Positions 11,036 through 21,011 of a DNA stretch of 64,000 bases are shown here, one piece after another. A program made the translations under genes and the position numbers. The notes under the pieces were generated by a model. That model saw only the letters and a list, made by a program, of their open reading frames with translations. It was not told the DNA's origin and searched no databases. Positions within the stretch are counted from its first letter, which is position 1, and the number at the start of each line of letters is the position of its first letter. The stretch covers positions 228,673 to 292,672 of the forward strand of contig NZ_BNCG01000001.1 of NCBI RefSeq assembly GCF_014656355.1, in the 5' to 3' direction. The DNA is from Camelimonas fluminis. GTDB lineage: Bacteria > Pseudomonadota > Alphaproteobacteria > Rhizobiales > Beijerinckiaceae.

Positions 11036-11663
11036 TGGCGGCGTGCAAATATTTCCGCGTCGCCAAAATCGTTCGTCGCCAAGCTGTGAAATAATCACGC
11101 CGCCGCCATGAAGTCGTCGCCCGTTATGTGTCATATCGATCCGCCGGATACATCAACTGTTCCGGCGTTAATTCCATATTTTACATATTGGATATCGATA
11201 GAACGCATACGAAGCGATGTGTGGCCGGATTGCTGGCCGGCATGATCGTGATGGGCGCTGGCGCGGCCAGCGCGGCCCCCGCCGCCCCTGCCGCGCGCGG
11301 AGCAGGGCGCCGGGTGATGCTGGAATGCGTGTATCCTGACGCATCCATTCCAGACAATATTCAGGCGTTGCCATAAGTTATCCCGTCCGCGCCAGGCTTG
11401 CCTGAAGTGAGCGAATGCTGATCGGCCAGACAATTCCGTCCGGGTGGGGAGCGCTCCCGCCGGACCGCGGATGGGGTGGCCGACGATCTGAAATCCTGAC
11501 CGTTCCCCGGCATGGGCGCTGCCCCGCCGAACATGGCGGGGCGCTTCCTGGCTCCGCGCCCATGACATTGACGGCTGGGCAACGTCTGCTTCGCCCTTGA
11601 CCTGACCCGCAGGATGTTGGCAGGTTTCGCCGGCCGTCGCTCGGACGGCTGGTTGACGGGTTC
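11036..11663 (+). other. spacer between MaoC-like gene and ribF
   Basis: This stretch has an AT-rich patch at about 11150-11210, likely promoter DNA, and one possible small secreted-protein frame (11128-11376) described separately. The remainder up to ribF shows no supported gene, and I see no FMN riboswitch consensus before ribF. Confidence 0.35.
11128..11376 (+). CDS. possible small secreted protein (uncertain)
   Basis: The 82-residue frame contains a stretch with all features of a signal peptide: basic TKR, a hydrophobic core AGLLAGMIVMGAGAASA and an Ala-rich cleavage region, followed by about 40 residues ending at a TAA. The segment before it is AT-rich and unlike a protein, so the real start may be a GTG at about 11221 rather than the ATG at 11128. 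There is no clear ribosome binding site and I do not recognise the product. Ala-rich frames arise easily by chance in this GC-rich DNA, so confidence is low. Confidence 0.22.
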   Translation: MSYRSAGYINCSGVNSIFYILDIDRTHTKRCVAGLLAGMIVMGAGAASAAPAAPAARGAGRRVMLECVYPDASIPDNIQALP

Positions 11664-12731
11664 ATGGCGCAGACACCGCAATCCGGTTCAGGACCGGCTC
11701 TGGATTTTTTTCCCCCTCCGGCGCAACCGCGCGCCTTTGCGGTGCAGCGCTGCATCGATGACGCAGCCGCGGCCGCGCTCGCTGGCGCCGCCATCGGCTG
11801 TGGCGAGGCGGCGCTGGCGCGGCCGGTCGTCGCCATCGGCAATTTCGACGGCGTGCATGCTGGCCACAGGGCGGTGATCGCCGCCTGCCGCGCCCTGGCC
11901 GATGAACTGGGCCGGCCCGCCGCCATGCTGACCTTCGCGCCGCATCCGCGCTCGTTCTTCAATCCTGACAAGCCGGTGTTCCGCATCACTCCCGACGGAG
12001 TGGAGGAGACGCTGCTCGCCCGCCTCGGCCTCGACGGCATGATCGTCCTGCCGTTCAACGCCGCGCTCGCCGCCATGACGGCGCAGTCGTTCTTCGATGA
12101 TCTGCTGGTGCGTGGGCTGGGCGTTTCCGGCATCGTCGTCGGCCATGATTTTCATTTCGGCAAGGGCCGGGAAGGCTCACCGGCCTTCCTGCAGGCGCGC
12201 GGCGCCGCCGCCGGCGCGCCAGTGCGCATCGTCGACAAGGTGACCGGCGACGGAGACGACGCCGCGGTGTCCTCAAGCCGTATTCGCGCGGCGTTGCGTC
12301 AGGGCGATATCGCCGCCGCCAATGCGCTGCTTGGCTATCGCTGGTTCGTGCGCGGCGAGGTGCGGCATGGCCAGAAGATTGGCCGCACCCTGAACTACCC
12401 GACCGCCAATATCCGCTTGCCGGATGACTGCCAGCTTGCCCACGGCATCTATGCGGTGCGGGTGCTGGTCGACGGCGTGGTGCGCGGCGGCGTCGCCAGT
12501 TTCGGCCGCCGCCCCACCTTCGACAATGGCGCGCCCCTGCTGGAAAGCTTCCTGTTCGATTTCAGCGGCGATCTGTACGGCAAGACGCTGGACGTGGAGT
12601 TCCTCGGCTTCCTGCGCGGCGAAGCGAAGTTTGACAGCATCGAGGCCCTGGTCGAGCAGATGGATCGCGACAGCGCCGAAGCGCGCCGCATCCTGGCGGC
12701 TGATCCGTCGCCGCCGTCGGTGCTTGGCTGA
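11664..12731 (+). CDS. ribF: bifunctional riboflavin kinase/FAD synthetase RibF
   Basis: RibF phosphorylates riboflavin to FMN and adenylates FMN to FAD. The N-terminal nucleotidyltransferase domain shows GNFDGVH at residues 59-65, the GHDFHFGKGREG block and SSSRIRAAL. The C-terminal flavokinase domain shows GRTLNYPTANI, the GVASFGRRPTF strand and LLESFLFDF. At 355 residues it is slightly long because of about 50 residues before the first conserved strand, so a later start is possible. ribF-ileS-lspA is the usual order in this class. Confidence 0.95.
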   Translation: MAQTPQSGSGPALDFFPPPAQPRAFAVQRCIDDAAAAALAGAAIGCGEAALARPVVAIGNFDGVHAGHRAVIAACRALADELGRPAAMLTFAPHPRSFFNPDKPVFRITPDGVEETLLARLGLDGMIVLPFNAALAAMTAQSFFDDLLVRGLGVSGIVVGHDFHFGKGREGSPAFLQARGAAAGAPVRIVDKVTGDGDDAAVSSSRIRAALRQGDIAAANALLGYRWFVRGEVRHGQKIGRTLNYPTANIRLPDDCQLAHGIYAVRVLVDGVVRGGVASFGRRPTFDNGAPLLESFLFDFSGDLYGKTLDVEFLGFLRGEAKFDSIEALVEQMDRDSAEARRILAADPSPPSVLG

Positions 12732-13276
12732 AGCGCCGACGATCCGCAGCGACTTCCTTTCGTCTGGAAATGCTCTATGTTGCCGGCATGACGCGCCGGA
12801 GCAGCCTTTTCAGTTTGCGAATTACCGGCCCGGCTTCCGCGTAACCGGAGCGCGGACGCCGGGATGCGCCCCTTTGCGACGCCCGCCAGAGCGCTTGCCG
12901 ACCAGATGGAATTGTCGGGTCGACCAGAATTCGCTCAAAACAGGAAAACCTGAAGCCGGCGGAATTGATGAGGGCCTGTCGCCAGCCGCGCCGGGCAGGG
13001 GATGTCGCTCCGGATCACCCCGATCAGCGAATGGTTCGCCGTCGACGACGCCAGGATCTTTTCCAGCGGTGCGCTGCGCCAACCGCATCTGGCCGCCGGT
13101 TTTGCCCGTCGCTCTTGATTGATGGCGCGGGGCATGTCACGGCGTGAACTCCGGTTTTTCCATTCGCCAGTTTCGGGCGATGTCCGCGTTTCCAGCGGCA
13201 TGTCGCCAATCCATTTGACGCGGTTCCCCAGGCGCGCGCCTTTGCCGGAACCGCTCCACGGGAATGAGCCAGTTCG
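12732..13276 (+). other. spacer between ribF and ileS with repeat elements
   Basis: The spacer holds a partial palindromic element at about 12754-12777 (CGTCTGGAAATGC, like an arm of 60231-60277) and copy B of the dispersed repeat at 12888-12950. No gene is supported, and no tRNA or T-box-like structure is seen before ileS. Its length is unusual for two genes normally closely linked. Confidence 0.4.
12888..12950 (+). repeat. dispersed intergenic repeat, copy B
   Basis: The segment runs from GAGCGCTTGCCGACCA to CCAGAATTCGCTCAAAACAG. Its last 25 bases are nearly identical to copy C (23956-24020) and close to copy A (10112-10172). It lies in the ribF-ileS spacer. Confidence 0.62.
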
Positions 13277-16200
13277 ATGAACGACAGCAGCAAGGCCGGG
13301 GCGGCCAACGCCAGCCAGAAAAACGCCGCCTCCAAAGCCGGGGACAAGGCCGACTATTCGAAGACGCTGTTTCTGCCGCAGACGGATTTCCCCATGCGCG
13401 CCGGCCTGCCGGAGCGCGAGCCGCTGCTGCTGGAGCGCTGGAACGACCTCGATCTCTACCGGCGGCTGCGCGAGCAGGCGAAGAGCGCGCCGCGCTTCAC
13501 GCTGCATGACGGCCCACCTTACGCCAACGGCAACATCCACATCGGCCACGCGCTGAACAAGATCCTGAAGGATCTCGTGACCCGCTCCCAGCAGATGCTC
13601 GGCTATGACAGCAATTACGTGCCGGGCTGGGACTGCCACGGCCTGCCGATCGAATGGAAGATCGAGGAACAGTACCGGGCGAAGGGCCTCGACAAGGACG
13701 ATGTTCCGGTTCTGGAGTTCCGCTCCGAATGCCGCGCCTTCGCCGACAAATGGGTCGACGTGCAGCGCGAGGAGTTCAAGCGCCTTGGCGTCACCGGCGA
13801 CTGGGACAATCCCTATCTCACCATGTCCTATCCGGCCGAGGCGCAGATCGCCCGCGAACTGATGACGTTCGCCATGACCGGCCAGCTCTACCAGGGCTCC
13901 AAGCCGGTGATGTGGTCGATCGTCGAGCGCACGGCGCTGGCGGAAGCCGAGGTGGAGTACAAGGACCACGTCTCCAGCACCATCTTCGTCAAGTTCCCGG
14001 TGGCGGCCTCCGACAATGCGGCGCTGGCCGGCGCTTCGGTGGTGATCTGGACCACCACGCCGTGGACCATTCCGGCCAACCGCGCCATCGCCTGGTCGCC
14101 GGACATCGCCTATGGCCTCTATGAGGTGACGGAGGCGCCGGAGGACAATTGGGCGAAGCCGGGCGACCGCTTCCTGCTGGCCGACGCGCTGGCGGAGACC
14201 GTGCTGGGCGTGGCCAAGGTCGCCGGTTTCCGGCGCGTCGCCGACGTCAATGGCGTCGACCTCGCCGGCGTGCTCGCCCACCATCCGTTGCACGGCCAAG
14301 GCTATGACTTCGGCGTGCCGCTGCTGCCGGCGGACTATGTCACCGCCGACGCCGGCACGGGCTTCGTGCACACCGCCCCCGGCCACGGCGCCGACGACTA
14401 TATGACCTGGGTGCGCCACCGCGCCGCTTTCGAGGCGGCCGGCACGCCGGAAGTGCCGCACACGGTGCAGCCGGACGGCAGCTATTTCCCGCACGTGCCG
14501 CTGTTCGCCGGCGCCCGTGTGCTGGACGACAATGGCAAGGAGGGCGACGCCAACGCCCGCGTCATCGCCGCTCTGGCCGACGCCGGGGCGTTGATTGCCC
14601 GTGGCCGCCTGCGCCACAGCTATCCGCACTCCTGGCGTTCGCGCGCGCCGCTGATCTTCCGCAATACGCCGCAATGGTTCATCGCCATGGACCGCGACAT
14701 CGACGGCGGCGGCGACACCCTGCGCGCGCGTTCGCTGACCGCCATCGCCGACACCCAATGGGTTCCGGCCGCCGGCGAGAACCGCATCACCGCCATGGTC
14801 TCCGGCCGTCCGGACTGGGTGATCTCGCGCCAGCGCGCCTGGGGCGTGCCGATCACCGTGTTTGTCGATCGCGAAACTGGCGCGCTGCTGTGCGACGAAA
14901 AGGTCAACGGCCGCATCGCTGACGCCTTCGAGGCCGAGGGCGCCGACGCCTGGTTCGCCGATGCCGACGGGGCGCGGTTCCTGGCCCCCGACTACGATCC
15001 GGCCCGCTTCGAGAAGGTGACCGACGTGCTCGACGTCTGGTTCGATTCCGGCTCGAGCCATGCCTTCACCCTGGAGCCGCGCGCCGATCTGCGTCCACGC
15101 AAGCGCCGGCCCGAGGGTGAGAAGCTGCCGCTTGCGGACCGGACGCCAGATTTCGACACCGTGATGTATCTGGAAGGCTCCGACCAGCACCGCGGCTTCT
15201 TCCAGTCGTCGCTGCTGGAAGCCTGCGGCACGCGCGGCCGCGCGCCCTATGACGTGGTGGTGACGCACGGCTTCACCCTCGATGAGCAGGGCCGCAAGAT
15301 GTCCAAGTCGCTGGGCAACACCCTGGCACCGCAGGATGTCATCCGCCAGTCGGGCGCCGATATCCTGCGCCTGTGGACTGCTTCGGTCGACTATTGGGAT
15401 GACCAGCGCATCGGGTCGGAAGTGCTGAAGGGCGTCACCGACCAGTATCGCAAGATCCGCAACACCCTGCGCTGGATGCTGGGCTCGCTGCACCACTTCT
15501 CCGGCGCCGATCTGGTGGCGGCGGAGCGGATGCCGGAGCTGGAGCGGCTGATGCTGCACCGGCTGGTCGAGCTTGACCAGACCGTGCGGCAGGCCTACGC
15601 CGCTTACGACTACAAGCGCGTGCTGGCGGCGCTGTCCCCGTTCCTCACCACCGAGCTGTCGGCGTTCTACTTCGATATCCGCAAGGACACGCTGTATTGC
15701 GACCCGGCTTCCAGCGTCCCGCGCCGGGCGGCGCTGACGGTGATTGACCAGATCTTCCGTTGCGTGACGACGTGGCTGGCCCCCGTGCTCGCCTTCACGG
15801 CGGAAGAGGCGTGGCTGAGCCGCTTCCCCTCCGAAGCCGGCTCGGTGCATCTGGAGCGCTTCCCGGAACTGTTGCCGACCTGGCGTGACGACGCCCTGGC
15901 GGCGCGCTGGGCGAAGATCCGCAAGGTGCGCCGCGTGGTCACTGGCGCGCTGGAACTGGAGCGGGCCCGGAAGAACATTGGCTCCAGCCTGGAGGCGGCG
16001 CCGGTGGTCCATGTGTCGGACGCTGATCTGCTCGACGCGCTGAAGGGCGTTGATTTCGCTGAGGTCTGCATTACGTCGGCCATCAGCATCCGCGACGGCG
16101 AGACCCATGAAGAGGCGTTCCGGCTGGACGACGTTCCTGGCGTCGCCGTGGTGTTCGCCCGGGCGGAAGGGCGCAAATGCGCCCGCTCGTGGAAGGTTCT

Positions 16201-16297
16201 GCCGGACGTCGGCGCGGATCCGGAATGGCCGGATCTCAGCCCGCGCGACGCCGCCGCCATGCGGGAGTGGACCAAAGCGCACCCGGGAGCGCTGTGA
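13277..16297 (+). CDS. ileS: isoleucyl-tRNA synthetase IleRS
   Basis: A class I aminoacyl-tRNA synthetase that charges tRNA-Ile. The 1006-residue protein carries HIGH at residues 88-91 within [12 protein letters not shown], the CP1 editing domain ([11 protein letters not shown], and a [16 protein letters not shown] block), and KMSKS at 674-678. The anticodon-binding region follows. At the C-terminus only the first cysteine of the usual zinc-finger CxRCW is kept (CARSW), as I recall for many alphaproteobacterial IleRS. The ribosome binding site is weak. Its TGA overlaps the ATG of lspA. Confidence 0.97.
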   Translation: MNDSSKAGAANASQKNAASKAGDKADYSKTLFLPQTDFPMRAGLPEREPLLLERWNDLDLYRRLREQAKSAPRFTLHDGPPYANGNIHIGHALNKILKDLVTRSQQMLGYDSNYVPGWDCHGLPIEWKIEEQYRAKGLDKDDVPVLEFRSECRAFADKWVDVQREEFKRLGVTGDWDNPYLTMSYPAEAQIARELMTFAMTGQLYQGSKPVMWSIVERTALAEAEVEYKDHVSSTIFVKFPVAASDNAALAGASVVIWTTTPWTIPANRAIAWSPDIAYGLYEVTEAPEDNWAKPGDRFLLADALAETVLGVAKVAGFRRVADVNGVDLAGVLAHHPLHGQGYDFGVPLLPADYVTADAGTGFVHTAPGHGADDYMTWVRHRAAFEAAGTPEVPHTVQPDGSYFPHVPLFAGARVLDDNGKEGDANARVIAALADAGALIARGRLRHSYPHSWRSRAPLIFRNTPQWFIAMDRDIDGGGDTLRARSLTAIADTQWVPAAGENRITAMVSGRPDWVISRQRAWGVPITVFVDRETGALLCDEKVNGRIADAFEAEGADAWFADADGARFLAPDYDPARFEKVTDVLDVWFDSGSSHAFTLEPRADLRPRKRRPEGEKLPLADRTPDFDTVMYLEGSDQHRGFFQSSLLEACGTRGRAPYDVVVTHGFTLDEQGRKMSKSLGNTLAPQDVIRQSGADILRLWTASVDYWDDQRIGSEVLKGVTDQYRKIRNTLRWMLGSLHHFSGADLVAAERMPELERLMLHRLVELDQTVRQAYAAYDYKRVLAALSPFLTTELSAFYFDIRKDTLYCDPASSVPRRAALTVIDQIFRCVTTWLAPVLAFTAEEAWLSRFPSEAGSVHLERFPELLPTWRDDALAARWAKIRKVRRVVTGALELERARKNIGSSLEAAPVVHVSDADLLDALKGVDFAEVCITSAISIRDGETHEEAFRLDDVPGVAVVFARAEGRKCARSWKVLPDVGADPEWPDLSPRDAAAMREWTKAHPGAL

Positions 16298-16866
16298 TGG
16301 CGGCTGGCGACGGCCCCGCCAGCCAGCCTGACCAGGCAGACCGGACCGGCGGAACGCAGGGGCGGGCGGGCTTGGGCCCGGTCCGCCTTGGCGTCGCGCT
16401 CGCCATCATCGTGCTGGCGCTGGATCAGGCCAGCAAGCTCTGGCTGATGTTCGGCGCCGATATCGCCAACCGGCCCCCGATGGTGCTGGCGCCGTTTCTG
16501 GAGTTCGTGCTGGTCTGGAACCGGGGCATTTCGTACGGCCTGTTCCAGATGCCCCACGCCGTGGGGCGCTGGGCGCTGGTGATCGGCTCGGTGATCGCCA
16601 CGGTGCTGCTGGGCGTCTGGCTGGCGCGAGCCAGGACCCGCATGCTGGCGTTGGGGCTTGGGCTGATCATCGGCGGCGCCGTCGGCAATCTGATCGACCG
16701 GATCTATTGGGGCGCGGTTGTCGATTTCGTCCACTTTCATGTGGGCGATTTCAGCTGGTACGTTTTCAACGTGGCTGACGCGGCCATTGTTTTTGGCGTG
16801 ATCGCGCTGCTGTACGACTCGTTTTTCGGCTCTGGCGCTGGCCAAAAGAGCGCGGATTCACCCTGA
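16297..16866 (+). CDS. lspA: prolipoprotein signal peptidase LspA
   Basis: The 189-residue inner-membrane aspartyl protease cleaves lipoprotein signal peptides after lipidation, for instance that of BamD encoded in this window. Family landmarks are the LDQASKLW helix, NRGISYGLF, the catalytic-Asp block [10 protein letters not shown] and VFNVADAAI with the second catalytic Asp; four hydrophobic helices are evident. The ATG at 16297 overlaps the ileS stop (TGATG), implying translational coupling. The open frame that runs back into ileS to 16177 is a shadow. Confidence 0.96.
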   Translation: MAAGDGPASQPDQADRTGGTQGRAGLGPVRLGVALAIIVLALDQASKLWLMFGADIANRPPMVLAPFLEFVLVWNRGISYGLFQMPHAVGRWALVIGSVIATVLLGVWLARARTRMLALGLGLIIGGAVGNLIDRIYWGAVVDFVHFHVGDFSWYVFNVADAAIVFGVIALLYDSFFGSGAGQKSADSP

Positions 16867-17179
16867 GGCGTCATGACCGGTGGCCATACTGGCGCCGCAT
16901 ATGTAGGCTTCAAAAATGCTGGATCTGCGCGCGCGCCGGATCTGGTGGGGCGGAGTTTCGGTCAAAACGGCTCGGAGCTTTGCCGTATGTCTTTGGTCTT
17001 GCTATCATTGATCTTGCGCGTTTTCCTGACGCAAGGCGGCGTTCGCCCCGTCGGGGCATGCGGTGGCGGAAGCATCAATTATCGACCTGTCGGAGCGCCC
17101 GGACGGCTGGCGCGCCCCGGCGAGCATATTGTTGACGGCGGCGACCCAGGGGAGGCAGCCGCAGGGGGATAAAGAACCA
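16867..17179 (+). other. spacer between lspA and BamF-like gene, with half palindrome
   Basis: At 17018-17034 lies GCGTTTTCCTGACGCAA, identical over 17 bases to the left arm of the palindrome at 60231-60277; no matching right arm is present. A degenerate match to the dispersed repeat (GGAGTTTCGGTCAAAACGG, about 16952-16970) lies nearby. No gene is supported. Confidence 0.4.
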
Positions 17180-17890
17180 ATGGCGCTCAAGTTTTCCAAA
17201 CGCGTCGCGCGCCCGGCCAGGGCCGTGGCCATGTCGCGCCGCGCGCCGCTGGCGTTCGGTTTCGCCGCTGTGATCGGTTTTTCGACGCTCGCCGTTTCCG
17301 CCGCCCATGCGCAAGAGGGCGTGTTCATGAAGAACCTGCTCGGCAAGATGGGCGTGATTGACGAAGAGCGCGATCCGATCAGCTATCATGAGCGCGCGCC
17401 GCTGGCGCTGCCGCCCTCCACCGGCAAGCTGCCGACGCCGTTGCCTCCGGCCGCCAGGCGGGCCGAATCCTGGCCGGATGACGCCGATCTGCAACGTCGC
17501 CGTCGCGAGGCCGCCGAGCGGCAGAAGCCGGTGCCGTTCCCGAGCGACAACCGCGTGCAGGACGGTGGTCGCCTCAGCGTCTATGAGATGGAGCGGATTT
17601 CGCGCAAGCCAAAGCATGCGGCGGAAGACAACCAGCCGCGCAAGGTGCTGGGCGATGGCCGCGCGGCGACGTGGGTCGATCCCGATGAGCTGCGGGCGAC
17701 CGCGACCGACGGGGACGGCAAGAAACTTGACCCGAACTACGAGCCCAGGCGTGAAACCCTGCTGCAGCCGCCGACAGGCTATCGCAAGCCGGCCGGCACC
17801 GCGCCGATGCGCGCGACCAAGGATGACCCGGTTCCTTATAACAAGGACGGCACGCCGGAACGTGACTTCCTGAAGCCCAGCGAAGACTGA
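17180..17890 (+). CDS. periplasmic BamF-like (DUF3035-like) protein
   Basis: A 236-residue exported protein with a basic N-terminus, a hydrophobic core and a likely signal peptidase I site at SAAHA-QEG. The mature part has ERAPLALPPSTGKLPTPLPP, resembling the RAPLxxPP signature of DUF3035 (BamF, an alphaproteobacterial BAM accessory subunit), followed by a charged, probably disordered region rich in Arg, Glu and Pro. Position between lspA and the M16 pair matches where DUF3035 genes often sit. It lacks a lipobox, unlike classical BamF, so the link is an inference. ATG 17180 follows GGGGG by a good distance. Confidence 0.65.
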   Translation: MALKFSKRVARPARAVAMSRRAPLAFGFAAVIGFSTLAVSAAHAQEGVFMKNLLGKMGVIDEERDPISYHERAPLALPPSTGKLPTPLPPAARRAESWPDDADLQRRRREAAERQKPVPFPSDNRVQDGGRLSVYEMERISRKPKHAAEDNQPRKVLGDGRAATWVDPDELRATATDGDGKKLDPNYEPRRETLLQPPTGYRKPAGTAPMRATKDDPVPYNKDGTPERDFLKPSED

Positions 17891-17944
17891 TCCGGCGCGG
17901 GTCTGGCTGGACCCGCGGTGATGGACGTTTGATCGATGATTTTG

Positions 17945-17978
17945 CCCGGCGGCCCTGTGGTTCGCCGGGTTTCGTTTT
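17945..17978 (+). terminator. intrinsic terminator after the BamF-like gene
   Basis: CCCGGCG (17945-17951) pairs with CGCCGGG (17963-17969) around an 11-base loop, followed by TTTCGTTTT. It would end transcription before the M16 peptidase pair. Confidence 0.55.
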
Positions 17979-18167
17979 GGGTGGGAGGAGGCCCGACTGA
18001 TGGGACCATGCTCCGCCGCTCATCGGCGGTCACGGCGCCGCTTCCATGTGAATGGAGCCATCGCCGGCGCGGCGGTTCGCCATGCCGCTTACAAAGCGCG
18101 GCGCCAGGGACTATGTTGCGAAGCATATGCGCGTCGCGGATGCGACGCATGAAGGTCAGGAGCAAGC

Positions 18168-19484
18168 ATGAGCAGCGCCACAGACGCCGCGCGTCGTGTT
18201 GAGGAGCAGGCGCAGGCCGGCGCGGACGGTCCGGTCGTGTGCGCCAGCACGCTGGACAACGGGCTGGACGTGGTGGTGATTCCGGACCGACGCGCCCCGG
18301 TCGTCACGCATATGGTGTGGTACCGCAACGGCTCGGCCGATGATCCGGTCGGCAAATCCGGCATCGCCCATTTCCTCGAACACCTGATGTTCAAGGGCAC
18401 GACGCAGCACCCGGAAGGCGAATTCTCCGACGCAGTCGCCGCCATCGGCGGCCAGGAGAATGCCTTCACTTCCTACGATTACACCGCCTATTTCCAGCGC
18501 GTCGCCAAAGAGCATCTGGGCGAGATGATGCACTTCGAGGCGGACCGGATGACCAATCTGTCATTCGATGAAGCGGTTGTCGGGCCGGAGCGCGACGTGG
18601 TCATCGAGGAGCGGCGCATGCGCACCGATTCCGATCCGGACCAGCAACTCTCCGAGGCCATGGACGCGGCGCTGTTCACGCACCACCCTTATGGCTTGCC
18701 GATCATCGGCTGGATGCACGAGATCGAGGGGCTGAGCCGCGACGACGCCTTCAATTATTACCAGCGCTTCTACACGCCCTCCAACGCCATTCTGGTGGTC
18801 GCCGGCGACGTGGAGGCGGAGGCGGTGCAGGCCCTGGCCCAGGAGCACTATGGCCGCATCGCTTCGGCGGCGCGACCGCAGCGGCTGCGCCCGCAGGAGC
18901 CGCCGCCGCGCGCGGCGCGCCGGGTGACGGTCTCCGACGCCCGCGTCGAGCAGCCGTTGCTGCGCCGGCTGTATCTGGCGCCGTCGACGCTGACGGGCGG
19001 TCACGAGGTCGCCTGCGCGCTGGACGTGCTGGCCGAGGTGCTCGGTGGCGGCGCGACTTCGGTGCTGTATCGCAAGCTGGTGCTGGAGAAGGCCAAGGCT
19101 GTCTCCGCCGGCGCGTGGTATTTCGGCTCGGCCGTCGACCAGACCCGCTTCGGCGTCACCGCCGCGCCGGCCCAGGATGTCTCCCTGGATGACCTGGAAA
19201 AGCACATCGACGACGCCGTGGCGGATTTCATCGCCAGGGGCGTCGACGAAGCGGATTTCCGCCGGGCGACAACGCGGCTGGTGGCCGACATGGTCTACGC
19301 CCAGGACAGCCAGGCGACGCTCGCCCGGGTCTACGGTTCGGCGCTGGCCATCGGTGAGAGCATCGCCGACGTGCAGCAATGGCCGGCGCGCATCGCCGCC
19401 GTGACGCCGGAGGGCGTGATGGACGCCGCCCGCGCATGGCTGAACGCCCGCACGGCGGTGACGGGTCGTCTCGAGCCGCAATAG
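18168..19484 (+). CDS. M16 family zinc metallopeptidase (active subunit)
   Basis: A 438-residue pitrilysin/insulinase-family peptidase of the M16B type. The inverted zinc motif HFLEH within SGIAHFLEHLMFKGT and the downstream glutamate region (VVIEERRMRTDSDP) mark it as the catalytically competent partner of the pair. No signal peptide is visible on the chosen start, which has AGGAG eight bases upstream. The second M16 gene follows after about 90 bases. Such neighbouring active/inactive pairs are the rule in M16B. Substrate unknown. Confidence 0.9.
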   Translation: MSSATDAARRVEEQAQAGADGPVVCASTLDNGLDVVVIPDRRAPVVTHMVWYRNGSADDPVGKSGIAHFLEHLMFKGTTQHPEGEFSDAVAAIGGQENAFTSYDYTAYFQRVAKEHLGEMMHFEADRMTNLSFDEAVVGPERDVVIEERRMRTDSDPDQQLSEAMDAALFTHHPYGLPIIGWMHEIEGLSRDDAFNYYQRFYTPSNAILVVAGDVEAEAVQALAQEHYGRIASAARPQRLRPQEPPPRAARRVTVSDARVEQPLLRRLYLAPSTLTGGHEVACALDVLAEVLGGGATSVLYRKLVLEKAKAVSAGAWYFGSAVDQTRFGVTAAPAQDVSLDDLEKHIDDAVADFIARGVDEADFRRATTRLVADMVYAQDSQATLARVYGSALAIGESIADVQQWPARIAAVTPEGVMDAARAWLNARTAVTGRLEPQ

Positions 19485-19489
19485 TTCGC

Positions 19490-19576
19490 ATTTTCAGGCG
19501 CGGCGCGGCGGCTTTCGCTTGCGCCGTCGCCCTGAACCTGTTGTCCGCCCCGGCGCGTCCGCGCCCTACGGAATGA
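19490..19576 (+). other. signal-peptide-like sequence out of frame with the second M16 gene
   Basis: In the frame offset from the following M16 gene, the codons between the two peptidase genes read RRGAAAFACAVALNLLSAPA and then a stop at 19574-19576, which overlaps the M16 ATG. This has the basic-hydrophobic-AxA-like layout of an export signal. No ATG, GTG or TTG opens that frame close by (only ATA and ATT). It may be the former signal peptide of the M16 protein, detached by a frameshift. Confidence 0.35.
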
Positions 19577-20886
19577 ACATGACAGATACTCTCGACAGAG
19601 CCGCCGTCGGGGCGGAGCGCAAGAAATCGCCCGCCAGCGTGCAGGTCGTCGCCTCGCCAGGCGGGGTTCACGCCTGGCTGGTGGAAGAGCACGCCGTGCC
19701 GCTGCTGGCGCTGGAGTTCGCCTTTGTCGGCGGCGCCTCGCAGGATCCGGCGGAACGACCAGGCGTCGCCAACATGCTGTCCGGCATGCTGGATGAGGGC
19801 GCCGGGCCGTATGATTCCGACGCCTTCCAGACGCAATTGGCCGACCACGCCATCGAACTGCGCTTCAGCGCCGATCGCGATGCGTTCCGTGGTTCGCTGA
19901 AGACCCTGGTCAGCCATCTGCCCAAGGCGGTGGAGTTGTTGCGCCTGGCGCTGAACGAAGCGCGGCTGGAGCCGGAGGCCATCGCCCGGGTGCGCGGCCA
20001 GATCGAAGCCGGGCTGCGCCATGACGCCAGCAATCCGGACGTGCTGGCCATGCGCGCTTTCAATGAAACGGCCTTCGCTGGCCATCCCTACGGCCGGTCG
20101 GTGCGCGGCTCGCTCGACAGCGTCGCCGCCATCAATCGCGACGATCTTTCGGCCTTCCGGGCCGGCGTGCTGGCGCGCGACAATCTGCACGTGGCGGCGG
20201 TGGGCGCGGTGAGCGCCGACGTGCTCGGCACCCTGCTGGACGATGCGTTCGGCGATCTGCCGCAGGCCAGCGATCTGACGCAGGTGTCGCAGATCGAACT
20301 GCAGGGGCAGGGCGTGCGCCGCGTGGTCGAGGTGGATACGCCGCAATCGGTGGTGCGCTTTGGCGCGCCTGGCGTCGCCCGGCATGATCCTGACTACATG
20401 GCCGCCTACATCGCCAACCACATTCTGGGCGGCGGGGTGTTTTCGGCCCGCCTGTTCAGGGAGGTGCGCGAGAAGCGTGGCCTGGCCTATGGCGTCTCCA
20501 GCGCGCTGTATCCGATGCGCCATGCGGCGATGTTCTTCGGCGGCACCGCCACCAAGAATGAGCGCGTGGCCGAATCGATCGAGGTCATCTCCGCCGAGAT
20601 CGCCCGCATGGGCGCCGAGGGACCGGACGAGGACGAGGTGCGGCTGGCCAGGCAGTATCTGATCGGCTCCTACGCGCTGCATTTCGACACGTCGTCAAAG
20701 ATCGCCGGCCAGTTGCTGCATCTGTCGCTGGAGAAGATGGGCGTCGATTACATCGACCGCCGCAACGATCTGGTGGCCTCGGTGACGCGCGAGGACGTGC
20801 GGCGCGCCGCCGCCCGCATCTTCGACGCCAGCAAATTGCTGGTGGTGACGGCAGGCAAGCCGGTTGGCCTGACGGGCCAGGGCTAG
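19573..20886 (+). CDS. M16 family peptidase-like protein (inactive partner)
   Basis: The 437-residue M16 homologue lacks the HxxEH zinc motif at the expected place (it reads MLSGMLDEGAG). It keeps the C-terminal half signature REVREKRGLAYGVSSALYP with the Arg/Tyr pair that binds substrate, as expected for the non-catalytic subunit of an M16B heterodimer. The start is ATG 19573 or 19579 with a weak GGA. From these starts there is no signal peptide; a TTG at 19519 would add only an Arg/Pro-rich segment. Homologues I know of are usually exported, see the separate entry on the out-of-frame signal-like stretch. Confidence 0.88.
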   Translation: MNMTDTLDRAAVGAERKKSPASVQVVASPGGVHAWLVEEHAVPLLALEFAFVGGASQDPAERPGVANMLSGMLDEGAGPYDSDAFQTQLADHAIELRFSADRDAFRGSLKTLVSHLPKAVELLRLALNEARLEPEAIARVRGQIEAGLRHDASNPDVLAMRAFNETAFAGHPYGRSVRGSLDSVAAINRDDLSAFRAGVLARDNLHVAAVGAVSADVLGTLLDDAFGDLPQASDLTQVSQIELQGQGVRRVVEVDTPQSVVRFGAPGVARHDPDYMAAYIANHILGGGVFSARLFREVREKRGLAYGVSSALYPMRHAAMFFGGTATKNERVAESIEVISAEIARMGAEGPDEDEVRLARQYLIGSYALHFDTSSKIAGQLLHLSLEKMGVDYIDRRNDLVASVTREDVRRAAARIFDASKLLVVTAGKPVGLTGQG

Positions 20887-21011
20887 TTCGTTCATATTGA
20901 CCGGAGCCTGCCAGACCCCGCAGGTTTGACGCGTTTGCCCGCTGATTGAGCGCCTTCCCCTACGTGAGGCGGCGTGTGCTTCGCCGGGAAACGCTTTGAG
21001 GAGTATCCAGA

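Noticed and set aside
11600-11663. FMN riboswitch before ribF
   Set aside because: The conserved FMN-aptamer sequence is not present in the leader.
12935-16282. 1115-codon open frame antisense to ileS
   Set aside because: A shadow of ileS in GC-rich DNA, with no ribosome binding site and no recognisable domain.
16177-16296. Upstream extension of lspA into ileS
   Set aside because: It overlaps the ileS C-terminus in another frame; ATG 16297 with stop-start coupling is the natural start.
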